Assembly (NCBI RefSeq): GCF_020715685.1
Contig: NZ_CP085840.1
Coordinates: 1,426,001-1,490,000 of the forward strand
From: Dermatobacter hominis
Lineage (GTDB): Bacteria > Actinomycetota > Acidimicrobiia > Acidimicrobiales > Microtrichaceae
Direction of reading: 5' to 3'
Length of the DNA stretch: 64,000 nucleotides
Numbering within the stretch: the stretch's first letter is position 1; every line of letters begins with the position of its first letter. The notes under the pieces were generated by a model. The model saw only the letters and a list, made by a program, of their open reading frames with translations. It was not told the DNA's origin and did not search any database. This document shows positions 46,460 to 55,399 of the stretch, piece by piece. The position numbers and the translations under genes were made by a program.

Positions 46460-47242
46460 TCAGATGACCTTGAGGTTGGCCAGGAAGTCGACGATCTTCT
46501 GGAAGCCCTCGCCGTCGTCCTCGACGATGGTGCCGGCCTCGCGGGCCTCGGCCTGCGAGATGTCGGTGATCTCCTGCCCGGCGCCGGCCCAGCCGACCTG
46601 GGAGGCGTCGAGGCCGAGGTCGGCGACCTTGACCTCGTCGACCGGCTTCGACTTGGCGGCCATGATGCCCTTGAACGACGGGTAGCGGGGCTCCACGACG
46701 CCGGCGGTCACGGAGACCACGGCGGGCAGCGGGACCTCGACGTCGTCGTAGCCGGCCTCGGTCTGGCGCTGCACCTTGGCCGTGCCGCCGTCGATGGCGA
46801 TCTCCTTGGCGAAGGTCACCGAGGGCAGGCCGAGGAGCTCGGCGATCTGCTCGGGCACGACGCCGGTGTAGCCGTCGGACGACTCGGTGGCGGTGAGGAT
46901 CAGGTCGGCGTCGCCGGCCCGGCCGATGGCCTTGGCCAGGACCTTCGAGGTGCTGAGGGCGTCGGAGCCCTTCAGCGCGTCGTCGGAGACGAGGACGGCC
47001 TTGGCGGCGCCCATCGCCAGGGCGGTGCGGAGGCCGCTGACCTCGCTGTTGGGTGCCATGGACACGAGGGTGACCTCGCCGCCGCCGGCGGCGTCCACGA
47101 GCTGCAGCGCCATCTCGACGCCGTAGCTGTCGGACTCGTCCAGGATCAGCTTCCCGTCCCGCTTGAGGGTCTTGGTCTCCGGATCCAGCGCACCCGGTTC
47201 TGCCGGGTCGGGGATCTGCTTCACGCACACGACGACGTTCAT
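46460..47242 (-). CDS. etfB: Electron transfer flavoprotein beta subunit
   Basis: 260 residues. MNVVVCVKQIPDP is the family N-terminus; DESDSYGVEMALQL, GAAKAVLVSDDAL and LGLPSVTFAKEI follow. The ATG at 47242 overlaps the stop of the GGDEF-EAL gene in an ATGA, so translation may be coupled to that signalling protein. Confidence 0.96.
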   Translation of the reverse strand: MNVVVCVKQIPDPAEPGALDPETKTLKRDGKLILDESDSYGVEMALQLVDAAGGGEVTLVSMAPNSEVSGLRTALAMGAAKAVLVSDDALKGSDALSTSKVLAKAIGRAGDADLILTATESSDGYTGVVPEQIAELLGLPSVTFAKEIAIDGGTAKVQRQTEAGYDDVEVPLPAVVSVTAGVVEPRYPSFKGIMAAKSKPVDEVKVADLGLDASQVGWAGAGQEITDISQAEAREAGTIVEDDGEGFQKIVDFLANLKVI

Positions 47243-49998
47243 GCGCCGAAGTCTGCCCCGCCCCCGTTCGCCGTCACAAAATCGGCGTGCAACAGCGCCG
47301 TGATCTCCTCGGCCGGCACGGGCCGGGAGAAGAGGAAGCCCTGGGCGAGGTCGCAGCCGAGCTCCTGCACCGTCTCGAGGTGCCGCACGGTCTCGACGCC
47401 CTCGGCCACCACCTTCAGCCCGGTCTGGCGGGCCAGGTGCATCACGGCCGAGATCACCGCCCGGTGCATCGGGTCGGTGGCCGCGCTGGCGACGAAGGAC
47501 CGGTCGAGCTTGATGATGTCGGGGGCGATCTCGGTCAGGCGGCTCAGGCTCGAGTGACCGGTGCCGAAGTCGTCGACGGCGAAGCTCAGCCCGGCCTCCC
47601 GCAGGCGCGCCAGCGCGTCGAGCGAGGTGTCGAACGTCGTGACCAGGGTGCTCTCGGTGACCTCGACCACGACCTGGCCGGGCGGGATCCGGTGCTCCTG
47701 GAGCGACCGGACCACCCGCTCGCACACGGCGGCCTCGGCCAGCTCGCGGCCCGACAGGTTGACCGTGAGCCGCAGGTCGGGGCGGAGCTCGAGCCACTCG
47801 GCGAACCGGGCGAACGCCTGCTCGACCATGCGGTCGCCGATCGCCACGATCTGGCCCGAGCGCTCCGCCACCTCGATGAAGCGGCCCGGGCCGAGGAGGC
47901 CGAGCTCGGGGTGCTGGAGCCGGACGAGCGCCTCGAGGCCGGCCAGCACGCCCGTCGCCAGGTCGACGACGGGCTGGTAGTGGACGACGACCCCGCCGAC
48001 GGCGAGCGCCCGGCCGATGAGCGCCCGCACCTCCTGGTCGGGCTGCGCCGAGTCGTCGAGGCGCGGGTCGTAGATCGCCCAGCAGTCCCGACCGGTCGCC
48101 TTGGCCCGGTACATCGCCCGGTCGGCCCGGCGCAGGAGCCGCTCCGCGTCGACGGGTTCGCCCGGCCGGCGGTCGACGCCGACCAGGCCCATGCTCATGG
48201 AGACGGCCACCTCGCGGTCGCCGATGCGCAGCGGCGCGCGCACGACCGACCGCAGCCGCTCGGCGATCCGCTGGAGCTCGGTGGTCGTCGGGACGTCCTG
48301 CAGGAGGACGACGAACTCGTCGCCGCCGACGCGGGCGACGACGTCGTCGGCGCGGAGCACGCCGCGGATCCGCTCGACCAGCTCGACGAGCACGCGGTCG
48401 CCCATCTCGTGGCCGAGGGAGTCGTTGACCTCCTTGAAGTTGTCGAGGTCGACGTAGGCCAGGCCCGCCGGCGCCCCCGCCGGCGGCGCGGGCCGTCCGC
48501 CGGGTCGCATCCCGGCCGGTCCCGGCTCGGGGGCCTGCAGCAGCTCGAACAGCGCGTAGCGGTTGGCGCAGCCGGTCAGGGGGTCCACCCGGGCGATGTG
48601 GTGGAGCTCGTCGACCGAGCGCCGGTGCGTCGTCATGTCGACGACGGCGATGAGCAGGCCGTCGACGCTGCCGTCGGGCCGGTGCACGCCCACCGCCGAG
48701 CCGTGCACGAACAGCGAGGTGCCGTCGGCGCGCTCGAGCTCGAGCTCCGCCTCGATCGGCTCGCCGGTCACCCGTGCGATCTCCCAGCGCGCACCGAGGC
48801 CGGCGAGCACCTGCTCGTCGAACGCCCGGCGCCAGCCGCGCCCGAGCGCCTGCTCGGTGCTCTGGCCCGACATCGCCGTCCAGCGGTCGTTGGCGAACGT
48901 GCACTCCGACTGCTCGTCGAGCACGAGGATGCCCATCGGCGCGGATCGGGCCAGGCGCCGGAAGCGACCCTCGGCCGCCCGCTCCCGCTGGACCTCGAGC
49001 GCCCGCAGCGCCGCACCGTGCCGGTCGACCAGCTGGCGGACCAGCTGCAGGTCGCGGTCGACGAAGGCCGGGCTGCCGGCGCTGTAGCGGACGCACATCA
49101 CGGCGGCGGCACGGCCGTCGGGCAGGGTCCACGGCACCGAGATCAGCGAGTGCGGCACCCGCTCGCCGAGCGGCAGCGGCGCCACGGTCGGGACCGAGGC
49201 GGTGAAGGCGGCCGGGTCGACGTGGGAGATCAGCACGGGAAGGCCGGTCGCGATCACCCGGCTGACGGGACCGTCGTCGCTCGCCCGCAGCCCGCCCTCG
49301 AACGCGTCGCGCACCATCTGCGCGTCGCGGGGCAGCGTCGAGTCCGTGGCCACGCACCACAGGCGGTCGTCCTCGGCCGTGGCGGCCAGCGCACCCTCGC
49401 CGACGACGGTGCCGAGCACGTGCACCAGCGAGGCCAGCACGTCCTCGGGCTCCTCGACCCGCTGCAGCGCCGCGGTCGTGGAGTCGAGCAGGGCCAGGAC
49501 CTCCGACGTGGTGGCGAGGTCCGCGTTGCGCTCGCTGAGGCGCTGCTGCGCCCGCATCATCTCGGTGACGTCGGTGTGCAGGCCGATGAGGAGGTCGGGC
49601 CGGCCCTCGTCGTCGAACGTCGCGAAGCCGCGGCTGCGCATCCACACGATCGACCCGTCGCGGTGGCGGTACCGGACGAGCGCGTCGTACGGCGTCGACG
49701 GATCGGCCAGGTGCGCGTGCGCCTGCTCCCGTGCGACGTCCATGTCATCGGGCAGCACCAGGCCACGGACCTGCTCGGAGGTGAGCTCGGTGCCGGGCGG
49801 GAACCCGAGCGCCCGGGCGAAGCGCTCGCTGGCCCAGTTCTCGCCGCTGCCGTCCAGCCTCGAGATCCACACCCCGTCGGTCGAGCCCATCTCGAGCACG
49901 CGCAGGAGCGACCGGGCGTCCATCCGGTCGAGCAGGTGCGCGGCGAGCTCGGGCCCGGACGGGCCGCTCGGCATCATCTGGGCGCGCTCGGCGCTCAC
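47239..49998 (-). CDS. PAS-GAF-PAS-GGDEF-EAL cyclic-di-GMP protein
   Basis: 919 residues, no membrane helix. PAS (about 30-150), GAF (about 165-335), PAS (about 345-460), GGDEF (about 465-645) and EAL (about 655-905). The GGDEF motif (558-562) is intact, with the inhibitory RxxD site (RADD, 549-552) five residues before it. EAL motif at 689-691, DDFGTGHSSL and VAEGVET are intact, so both synthesis and hydrolysis of c-di-GMP look possible. GTG 49998 has GAGAGGAA before it. Directly upstream of, and overlapping, etfB. Confidence 0.93.
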   Translation of the reverse strand: MSAERAQMMPSGPSGPELAAHLLDRMDARSLLRVLEMGSTDGVWISRLDGSGENWASERFARALGFPPGTELTSEQVRGLVLPDDMDVAREQAHAHLADPSTPYDALVRYRHRDGSIVWMRSRGFATFDDEGRPDLLIGLHTDVTEMMRAQQRLSERNADLATTSEVLALLDSTTAALQRVEEPEDVLASLVHVLGTVVGEGALAATAEDDRLWCVATDSTLPRDAQMVRDAFEGGLRASDDGPVSRVIATGLPVLISHVDPAAFTASVPTVAPLPLGERVPHSLISVPWTLPDGRAAAVMCVRYSAGSPAFVDRDLQLVRQLVDRHGAALRALEVQRERAAEGRFRRLARSAPMGILVLDEQSECTFANDRWTAMSGQSTEQALGRGWRRAFDEQVLAGLGARWEIARVTGEPIEAELELERADGTSLFVHGSAVGVHRPDGSVDGLLIAVVDMTTHRRSVDELHHIARVDPLTGCANRYALFELLQAPEPGPAGMRPGGRPAPPAGAPAGLAYVDLDNFKEVNDSLGHEMGDRVLVELVERIRGVLRADDVVARVGGDEFVVLLQDVPTTTELQRIAERLRSVVRAPLRIGDREVAVSMSMGLVGVDRRPGEPVDAERLLRRADRAMYRAKATGRDCWAIYDPRLDDSAQPDQEVRALIGRALAVGGVVVHYQPVVDLATGVLAGLEALVRLQHPELGLLGPGRFIEVAERSGQIVAIGDRMVEQAFARFAEWLELRPDLRLTVNLSGRELAEAAVCERVVRSLQEHRIPPGQVVVEVTESTLVTTFDTSLDALARLREAGLSFAVDDFGTGHSSLSRLTEIAPDIIKLDRSFVASAATDPMHRAVISAVMHLARQTGLKVVAEGVETVRHLETVQELGCDLAQGFLFSRPVPAEEITALLHADFVTANGGGADFGA

Positions 49999-50224
49999 GT
50001 CATCGGTTCCTCTCCGCTCACGCCCCCTCGGATCCGATCGGCCGGTCGTCCCGCCGACGTGAGGAATCGTCCCGCGGCCACGCCGGAACGGGTCGGACGG
50101 TCCATGTCGGAGCGGTCACCGGCCGCCTCGCGAACGGGCACGGGACCGGCCGGCGCGCCGGGTGGTCGGGCCGGGCGGGGCGCCGGGGTGGGTCCGCGCC
50201 GCCGCGACGGACGAGACTCCGGCG

Positions 50225-51184
50225 GTGGAGGTCCTCCTCGTGGTGAACGACACGGCGTCGTCGGTGACGCCGTCGCGCCGCGAGCGGGTGGCGGCGCGGC
50301 TGGCCGAACGCCACGACGTGCGGGTCGCCTCGACGACGCACCGGGGCCACGCGACCGAGCTCGCCCGTGCCGCCGTCGAGGCCGGGGTCGACTGCGTCGC
50401 CGTGCTCTCGGGCGACGGCACGCTCAACGAGGCCGCCAACGGGATCGTCGGGTCCGACTGCATCCTCGCCCCGCTGCCCGGCGGGTCGACCAACGTGTTC
50501 TCCCGATCGATCGGGCTCCCCCACGACCCCGTCCGGGCGGCCGAGCGGGTCAGCCTCACCCTCGCCCGTGGGCGCAGCGAGCGGATCTCAGTCGGCGAGG
50601 TCACCGCGTCGGGCGGCACCGCGGGTGACGGCGCCGGCCGGGTCTTCCTGTGCCACGTCGGCATCGGGTGGGACGCCGTGCTGGTGGCCAACGTCGAGCG
50701 CCGGGGCCACCTCAAGCGCCACGCCACCGTCCCCCTCTACGCCTGGGCCGGCGCCTGGGCGTTCTTCCGCGGGTACGACCGGCACCGTCCCCAGGTGCGC
50801 GTCCACGTCGAGGACGGCACGGTCACCGGCGGCTGCGTGCCCGACGGTCGCTTCGTCCTCGTGATGGCGAGCGATCCGTACACCTACGCCGGCGGCGTGC
50901 CCTTCCACGTCGTGCCGTCGGTGGACCGGCACTCCGCCCTCGGCCTGGTGGCGCTGTCGAGCCTGTCGCTGCCGGTCTTCCTCCGCACGGCCGCGCAGGC
51001 GCTCGGCCGCGGCGTCCGCCCCGGCCCGCACGTGCGGGTCGACACCGACGTGCGCGACGCCACCGTCGCCGCGATCGGCGCGCCGGTCCCCTACCAGGTC
51101 GACGGCGACCACCTCGGTGCCGTCGAGGTGCTGCGCTTCCGCCACCTCGCCGACGCCCTGACGGTCGTCGCCCTCCCGTCCTGA
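50225..51184 (+). CDS. Diacylglycerol/lipid kinase family protein
   Basis: 319 residues from GTG 50225, where family similarity starts (VEVLLVVNDTASS); a GTG at 50162 would add 21 residues. DAGK catalytic domain with AVLSGDGTLNEAANG (nucleotide-binding GDGT) and LAPLPGGSTNVFSRSIG, then the second domain. Phosphorylates a lipid at the membrane. Lies next to whiB and pdtaS, an arrangement I recall from mycobacteria (Rv3218-whiB1-pdtaS). Confidence 0.88.
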   Translation: MEVLLVVNDTASSVTPSRRERVAARLAERHDVRVASTTHRGHATELARAAVEAGVDCVAVLSGDGTLNEAANGIVGSDCILAPLPGGSTNVFSRSIGLPHDPVRAAERVSLTLARGRSERISVGEVTASGGTAGDGAGRVFLCHVGIGWDAVLVANVERRGHLKRHATVPLYAWAGAWAFFRGYDRHRPQVRVHVEDGTVTGGCVPDGRFVLVMASDPYTYAGGVPFHVVPSVDRHSALGLVALSSLSLPVFLRTAAQALGRGVRPGPHVRVDTDVRDATVAAIGAPVPYQVDGDHLGAVEVLRFRHLADALTVVALPS

Positions 51185-51215
51185 GCGGCGCCGCCGCCCG
51201 CCGGACCGCGAGGCG

Positions 51216-51923
51216 TCAGGCGGCGAGCGCGGCGATCAGGCGCCCGGGCGTGTTCGTCACGATCCCGTCGATGCCCATGGCGGCGAGCTCGGCCCAGCGG
51301 GCCGGGTCGTCGACGGTCCAGGTGTTCACGACGAGCCCACGGGTGTGGCAGTCCTCGAGCAGGGCGTCGGTCACGAGCGGGTCCCACGGGTGCAGCGCCT
51401 CGTGGCCGCCGTCGGCGGCGATCGCCACTGCCTCGGGCTCGTGCGTGAGGTCGAACACGAGGAAGCCGGTCTGCAGGCCCGGGTCGAGCTCCTTCACGCG
51501 GGTGATCGTCGGCAGGTCGAAGCTCGACACGAGGATCCGGGCCCGGACGTCCTCGGGGAGCGCGGCCAGCACGTCCACCGTGGCGTCGACGACGGCCGGT
51601 CCGCCCGGGCCGTCGGCCAGGTCGCCGTCGCTGTTCTTGATCTCCACGTTGACGCCCATGCCCCGGCACGCCTCGAGCGCCCCGGTCAGCACCAGGGTGT
51701 CGTCGGGGACCTCTGCGAGCGGGGTGCTCCAGACCGTTCTCCCATCGCGATACCACGCATCGTGGTTGACGATCAGGGCGCCGTCGGCGGCCAGGCGGAC
51801 GTCGAGCTCCACCCAGTCCGAGCCCTGTTCCCGGGCCGTTCTGAAGGCCAGTGCTGTGTTCTCCGGCACATCGGCGGAGGCGCCACGGTGGGCGATGACG
51901 AGGGGGCGTACTCCAGAGGACAT
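51216..51923 (-). CDS. Glycerophosphodiester phosphodiesterase
   Basis: 235 residues, cytoplasmic (no signal peptide). GDPD TIM barrel: VIAHRGASADVPENTALAF with the catalytic histidine, WVELDVRLAADGALIVNHD with the metal ligands and second histidine, VNVEIKN, and the C-terminal TWTVDDPARWAELAAMGIDGIVTNTPG. Releases glycerol-3-phosphate from phospholipid head groups. ATG 51923. Confidence 0.95.
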   Translation of the reverse strand: MSSGVRPLVIAHRGASADVPENTALAFRTAREQGSDWVELDVRLAADGALIVNHDAWYRDGRTVWSTPLAEVPDDTLVLTGALEACRGMGVNVEIKNSDGDLADGPGGPAVVDATVDVLAALPEDVRARILVSSFDLPTITRVKELDPGLQTGFLVFDLTHEPEAVAIAADGGHEALHPWDPLVTDALLEDCHTRGLVVNTWTVDDPARWAELAAMGIDGIVTNTPGRLIAALAA

Positions 51924-51940
51924 CTTCCCGAAACTTTTCC

Positions 51941-51969
51941 TTTACACACAGAGTGGTCAGCTGTAGGTT
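51941..51969 (+). promoter_or_regulatory. Predicted promoter of whiB
   Basis: TTTACA (51941-51946), 17 bp, TAGGTT (51964-51969). It implies a 5' UTR near 200 nt. A dyad CTTGT-N10-ACAAG at 51974-51993 covers the start site and resembles a degenerate CRP site. Confidence 0.5.
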
Positions 51970-52176
51970 CGAGCTTGTTCACGGATTCACAAGTTCCCGA
52001 CCCGAGCCCGGGCCGGCGGCGGACCGAGGACACTGCACCCCGGAGCAGGCGACTCCCATTCTGCAGCGTCCCGATCAGCAGCCCGAGCTCCTGCCGGCGG
52101 GAAACAGCCGGATCGTGGCAGCAACGCACCGGGGCGAGTCGAGCACGCGCCCATGACCATCGTGACGGAGGACATC

Positions 52177-52476
52177 GTGGCACTCACCTCGAGCCGCAGC
52201 CTGAACCTTGCGACCGACGACTGGCGATCCGCGTCGGCCTGCAGCGACACCGATCCGTCGCTGTTCTTCCCCGTGGGCACCACCGGCCCGGCGCTCGAGC
52301 AGATCGCTGCCGCCAAGGCCGTCTGCGACACCTGCGACGCCAAGGAGCCCTGCCTCCAGTTCGCGCTCTCGACGAACCAGGACTCCGGCGTGTGGGGCGG
52401 CACCTCCGAGGAGGAGCGCCGCAAGCTGCGTCGGGCGTGGGTCGCCCGCCAGCGCAAGCAGGCCGCTGCGTCCTGA
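52177..52476 (+). CDS. WhiB-family iron-sulfur regulator (WhiB1-like)
   Basis: About 99 residues from GTG 52177, which has GGAGG five bases before it; an ATG at 52153 would add eight residues but lacks a ribosome-binding site. [4Fe-4S] cysteines C-x27-C-x2-C-x5-C (SACSD, AVCDTCDAKEPCL), the GVWGG turn and a basic tail EERRKLRRAWVARQRK. ACSDTDPSLFFPVG...GPALEQI resembles WhiB1. Convergent with a PdtaS-like kinase as in mycobacteria. Confidence 0.93.
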   Translation: MALTSSRSLNLATDDWRSASACSDTDPSLFFPVGTTGPALEQIAAAKAVCDTCDAKEPCLQFALSTNQDSGVWGGTSEEERRKLRRAWVARQRKQAAAS

Positions 52477-52533
52477 CACCGGCCGGGAGCCCCGCTCCCC
52501 GCCGCCCCGCCGCTCCTCGAGGGGAGCTCCGGG

Positions 52534-54192
52534 CTAGAGACCGACCGAACGGCCTCCCCCCAGGGGAGGCCGTTCCGCGTCCACCTCGACCCGGCTGACC
52601 ACCGGCAGGGTCAGCTGCACCCGGTTCCCGGGTCGCCGGGACCCGGGGTCCACCGCCGAGAACTCCATCATCCCGCCGAGCTCGTCGACGAGGCCCCGCA
52701 CGATCGACAGGCCGAGGCTCTCGGAGGTCTGCGGGTCGAAGTCGTCGGGCAGCCCGGCACCGTCGTCGATCACGGCGAGCCGGAGGACGACCTGGTCGTG
52801 GGCCATCACGATGCGGATGCGACCCCGCTCCCCGGGCACCAGCGTCCCGGGCGGGTACGCGTGGTCGACGACGTTCTGGAGCAGCTCGGTCGTGACCACC
52901 GCGAGCGACGTGGCCTCGGGCGACGACAGGTTGCCGGCCCCACCCTCGATCACGAACTCGACGGGCACGTCGGGCGAGGTGAGGCCCTCCTCCACCATCC
53001 GCACCAGCGGGCGGACGACCTCGCCGAAGTCGACGTCGTCGCCGTCCTCGCGTGACAGCGTCTCGTGGACCAGGGCGATCGACCGGATCCGTCGGACCGA
53101 CTCCTCGATCGCGACCTTGGCCGACGGCTCGGTGAGCCGGCGACCCTGCAGCCGCAGCAGCGACGAGATCGTCTGCAGGTTGTTCTTGACGCGGTGGTGG
53201 ATCTCCTTGATGGTCGCGTCCTTCGACACCAGGGCACGGTCCCGGAGGCGCATCTCGGAGACGTCGCGGAGCAGGACGACCGCGCCGTCGACCCGCCCCT
53301 CGGTGATCAGCGGGATGCACCGCAGCACGATGTTGACGTCCTCGCGCTCCACCTCCTCGACCGTCGGCCGGCCGTTGAAGAAGGCGCGGTAGGTGGCGGC
53401 CGTCTCGGCGCCGAGCTCGCTCAGGTGCTCGCCCTGGAGGCGCCGCTGCACGCCGAGCCGACGCAGCGCGGACACCGCGTTGGGCGAGGCGAACGCGATG
53501 CGGCCCAGTTCGTCGAGCAGGAGCACGCCGTCGCCGACGCGGGGACCGCCGGTGGCGATCACCTCCTCGTCGGCGAACGGGAACACGCCATCGGCGACCA
53601 TCCGACCCAGGCGGCGGAACACGCCGAGGTACACGCTCGCCAGGTCGCTGATGTCGCGCGCGCCCTCGAGCGACGCCTCCCGTGCCAGCACGGCGATGAT
53701 CCGGCCGTGGTAGCGGACCGGGATGGCGGTGATGCGGATGCGCTCGCCCAGCCACGGGCTGTCGACCACGTCCTCGGCGATCTCGCCGGTGGCCATGGCC
53801 TGGGCGATGAGCGGCCGCTGCGTCGAGCTCATGGCCCGGCCGACGACGTCCTCGGTGAAGAGCGTCTGGCCCGTGTTGGGCCGCACCTGGTTGACGACGA
53901 GGAACCGGTTGAGACCGGCGTCGTGCGACGGCAGCGCGACGTAGAGGAGCAGGTCGGCGAAGGCGAAGTCGGCGAGCATCCCCCAGCCCGCGACCAGGCG
54001 CTTCAGGTGCCGGGAGGCGTCGGCCTCGACCGGCGGCACGACGAGCGCGACGTGCTCGGCCGTGAAGCTGGTCTCGTCGTCGTCGACCTCGATCTCCTTG
54101 GCCGCCGCCAGGTCGCCCCGCAGCGGCGGACCGGGGAACCGCGGCGGTCCGGGGACCTGCGCCGCTCCGGCGGCCTCGTCCGCGTGGTCCAC
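52534..54192 (-). CDS. PdtaS-like sensor histidine kinase
   Basis: 552 residues, soluble. N-terminal GAF-like sensor (about 45-210), PAS-like segment (about 215-315), HisKA_2 dimerisation helix with KEIHHRVKNNLQTISSLL (phosphoacceptor among His332/333) and an HWE/HATPase domain with ELLQNVVDHAYP and DDGAGLPDDFD. The EIHHRVKNNLQ motif and neighbouring whiB identify the PdtaS group, whose partner is an RNA-binding ANTAR regulator, not present here. GTG 54192. Confidence 0.92.
   Translation of the reverse strand: MDHADEAAGAAQVPGPPRFPGPPLRGDLAAAKEIEVDDDETSFTAEHVALVVPPVEADASRHLKRLVAGWGMLADFAFADLLLYVALPSHDAGLNRFLVVNQVRPNTGQTLFTEDVVGRAMSSTQRPLIAQAMATGEIAEDVVDSPWLGERIRITAIPVRYHGRIIAVLAREASLEGARDISDLASVYLGVFRRLGRMVADGVFPFADEEVIATGGPRVGDGVLLLDELGRIAFASPNAVSALRRLGVQRRLQGEHLSELGAETAATYRAFFNGRPTVEEVEREDVNIVLRCIPLITEGRVDGAVVLLRDVSEMRLRDRALVSKDATIKEIHHRVKNNLQTISSLLRLQGRRLTEPSAKVAIEESVRRIRSIALVHETLSREDGDDVDFGEVVRPLVRMVEEGLTSPDVPVEFVIEGGAGNLSSPEATSLAVVTTELLQNVVDHAYPPGTLVPGERGRIRIVMAHDQVVLRLAVIDDGAGLPDDFDPQTSESLGLSIVRGLVDELGGMMEFSAVDPGSRRPGNRVQLTLPVVSRVEVDAERPPLGGGRSVGL
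52547..52575 (+). terminator. Hairpin serving whiB, embedded in the pdtaS 3' end
   Basis: 13-bp perfect stem GAACGGCCTCCCC with a 3-nt loop. Lies 70 bp after the whiB stop and inside the last codons of pdtaS, so it would act on both convergent transcripts. Confidence 0.55.
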
Positions 54193-54205
54193 GTCGCTCC
54201 CGCCC

Positions 54206-55399
54206 TCAGCTCCAGATCCGCTCGCCCAGGCGGAGCAGCCCGGCCAGGGAGTGGATGTCGTCGTCGAAGTACGGCACCGTCGCCGTCAGCTTCGGGATCT
54301 CGGCGAGCTCGGTGCGCTGCTCGGCCTCCCGCCGGGCCACCACCTGGTAGTTGAGGAAGCTCTCCCCCACCTCGCCGAGCACCCGCGCCAGCGTGGCGGC
54401 GTCGTCGGCCGGCGGCCCGATGGCCGGTCCGACCTCCGCGGCGACCTCGGGGCCCTGGTGGGCCAGGGTGCGCGCCACCGACGTCGCGGCCCGGTCGAGG
54501 AAGAGCTCGGGCAGCACCTTGTTCAGCACCAGCGCGCCGACGTGGTACCCCCGCTCGCCGAGCAGCTTGAGGAAGAACTCGGCCTCGCGGGCCGGGGCCA
54601 CCTCGAGCGTCGACACGACGATGAACGTCGTCTGCGGGCCACCGAGGAGCGTCGTCACGGCCCGGGCCCGCTCGACGAAGCCGTCGTACATCGTCTGGAA
54701 GAGCATGAAGAACTCGGCGATGTCCTCGAGGAACTGCGTCCCGAGGATCCGGTCGGCCACCGAGTAGAAGGGCTTCGAGGCGAAGCTCACCAGCCGCGAC
54801 CGGTACGGGGTGATCAGCCACCGGAGCAGGCGCGACGAGAAGAAGTCGGCCATGCGCTCGGGTGCGTCGAGGAAGTCGACGGCGTTCCTGGTCGGCGGCG
54901 TGTCGACGACGATGAGGTCGTAGCGGCCCGAGGTGTGGATCTCGTAGAGGCGCTCCATGGCCACGTAGTCGTGGCTCTGGACGAACTTGCCGGTGATGTT
55001 CTGGTAGAGCGGGTTGACGAGGATGGCGTCGCGGGTCGCGGCGTCGGGCGCGTGGAGCCGGACCAGGTCGTCCCAGCTCTGCTTGGTGTCGAGCATGGCC
55101 GCCCACAACTCGCCCTCCGGGCGGGTCCCCGAGGCGGCGAACGCCTCGTCGGGGACGCGGGTCTCGACGTTGCCGAAGCGCTCGAGGCCGAGCGCGCTGG
55201 CGAGCCGCTTGGCCGGGTCGACGGTGAGGACGAGCACCTTCCCGCCGAGGTGGGTGGCGGCCGTCGCCCCGATCGCTGCGGCCGTGGTGGTCTTGCCCAC
55301 GCCCCCGGAACCGGTCGAGACGACGACCTCCTTGGCGGAGCAGAGCTGCTCGATCGAGGCCAGGTGCTCGGCGCTCGGTGCGTCGTTGCGGGCGGCCAT
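54206..55399 (-). CDS. ArsA/Get3-like ATPase, subunit lacking the signature lysine
   Basis: 397 residues. P-loop STGSGGVGKTT (28-38): Ser31 replaces the signature lysine of the deviant Walker A motif. VLTVDPAKRLASALG (switch), DLIVVDTPPTRNAVDFL and LVLNKVLPE support the ArsA/Get3 class. ATG 55399 shares one base with the TAA of the paralogue upstream. The two probably form an unequal heterodimer, as in the mycobacterial Rv3679/Rv3680 pair. Confidence 0.88.
   Translation of the reverse strand: MAARNDAPSAEHLASIEQLCSAKEVVVSTGSGGVGKTTTAAAIGATAATHLGGKVLVLTVDPAKRLASALGLERFGNVETRVPDEAFAASGTRPEGELWAAMLDTKQSWDDLVRLHAPDAATRDAILVNPLYQNITGKFVQSHDYVAMERLYEIHTSGRYDLIVVDTPPTRNAVDFLDAPERMADFFSSRLLRWLITPYRSRLVSFASKPFYSVADRILGTQFLEDIAEFFMLFQTMYDGFVERARAVTTLLGGPQTTFIVVSTLEVAPAREAEFFLKLLGERGYHVGALVLNKVLPELFLDRAATSVARTLAHQGPEVAAEVGPAIGPPADDAATLARVLGEVGESFLNYQVVARREAEQRTELAEIPKLTATVPYFDDDIHSLAGLLRLGERIWS

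Noticed and set aside
47287-50628. 1113-codon plus-strand frame
   Set aside because: Antisense to the GGDEF-EAL gene, whose motifs are intact.
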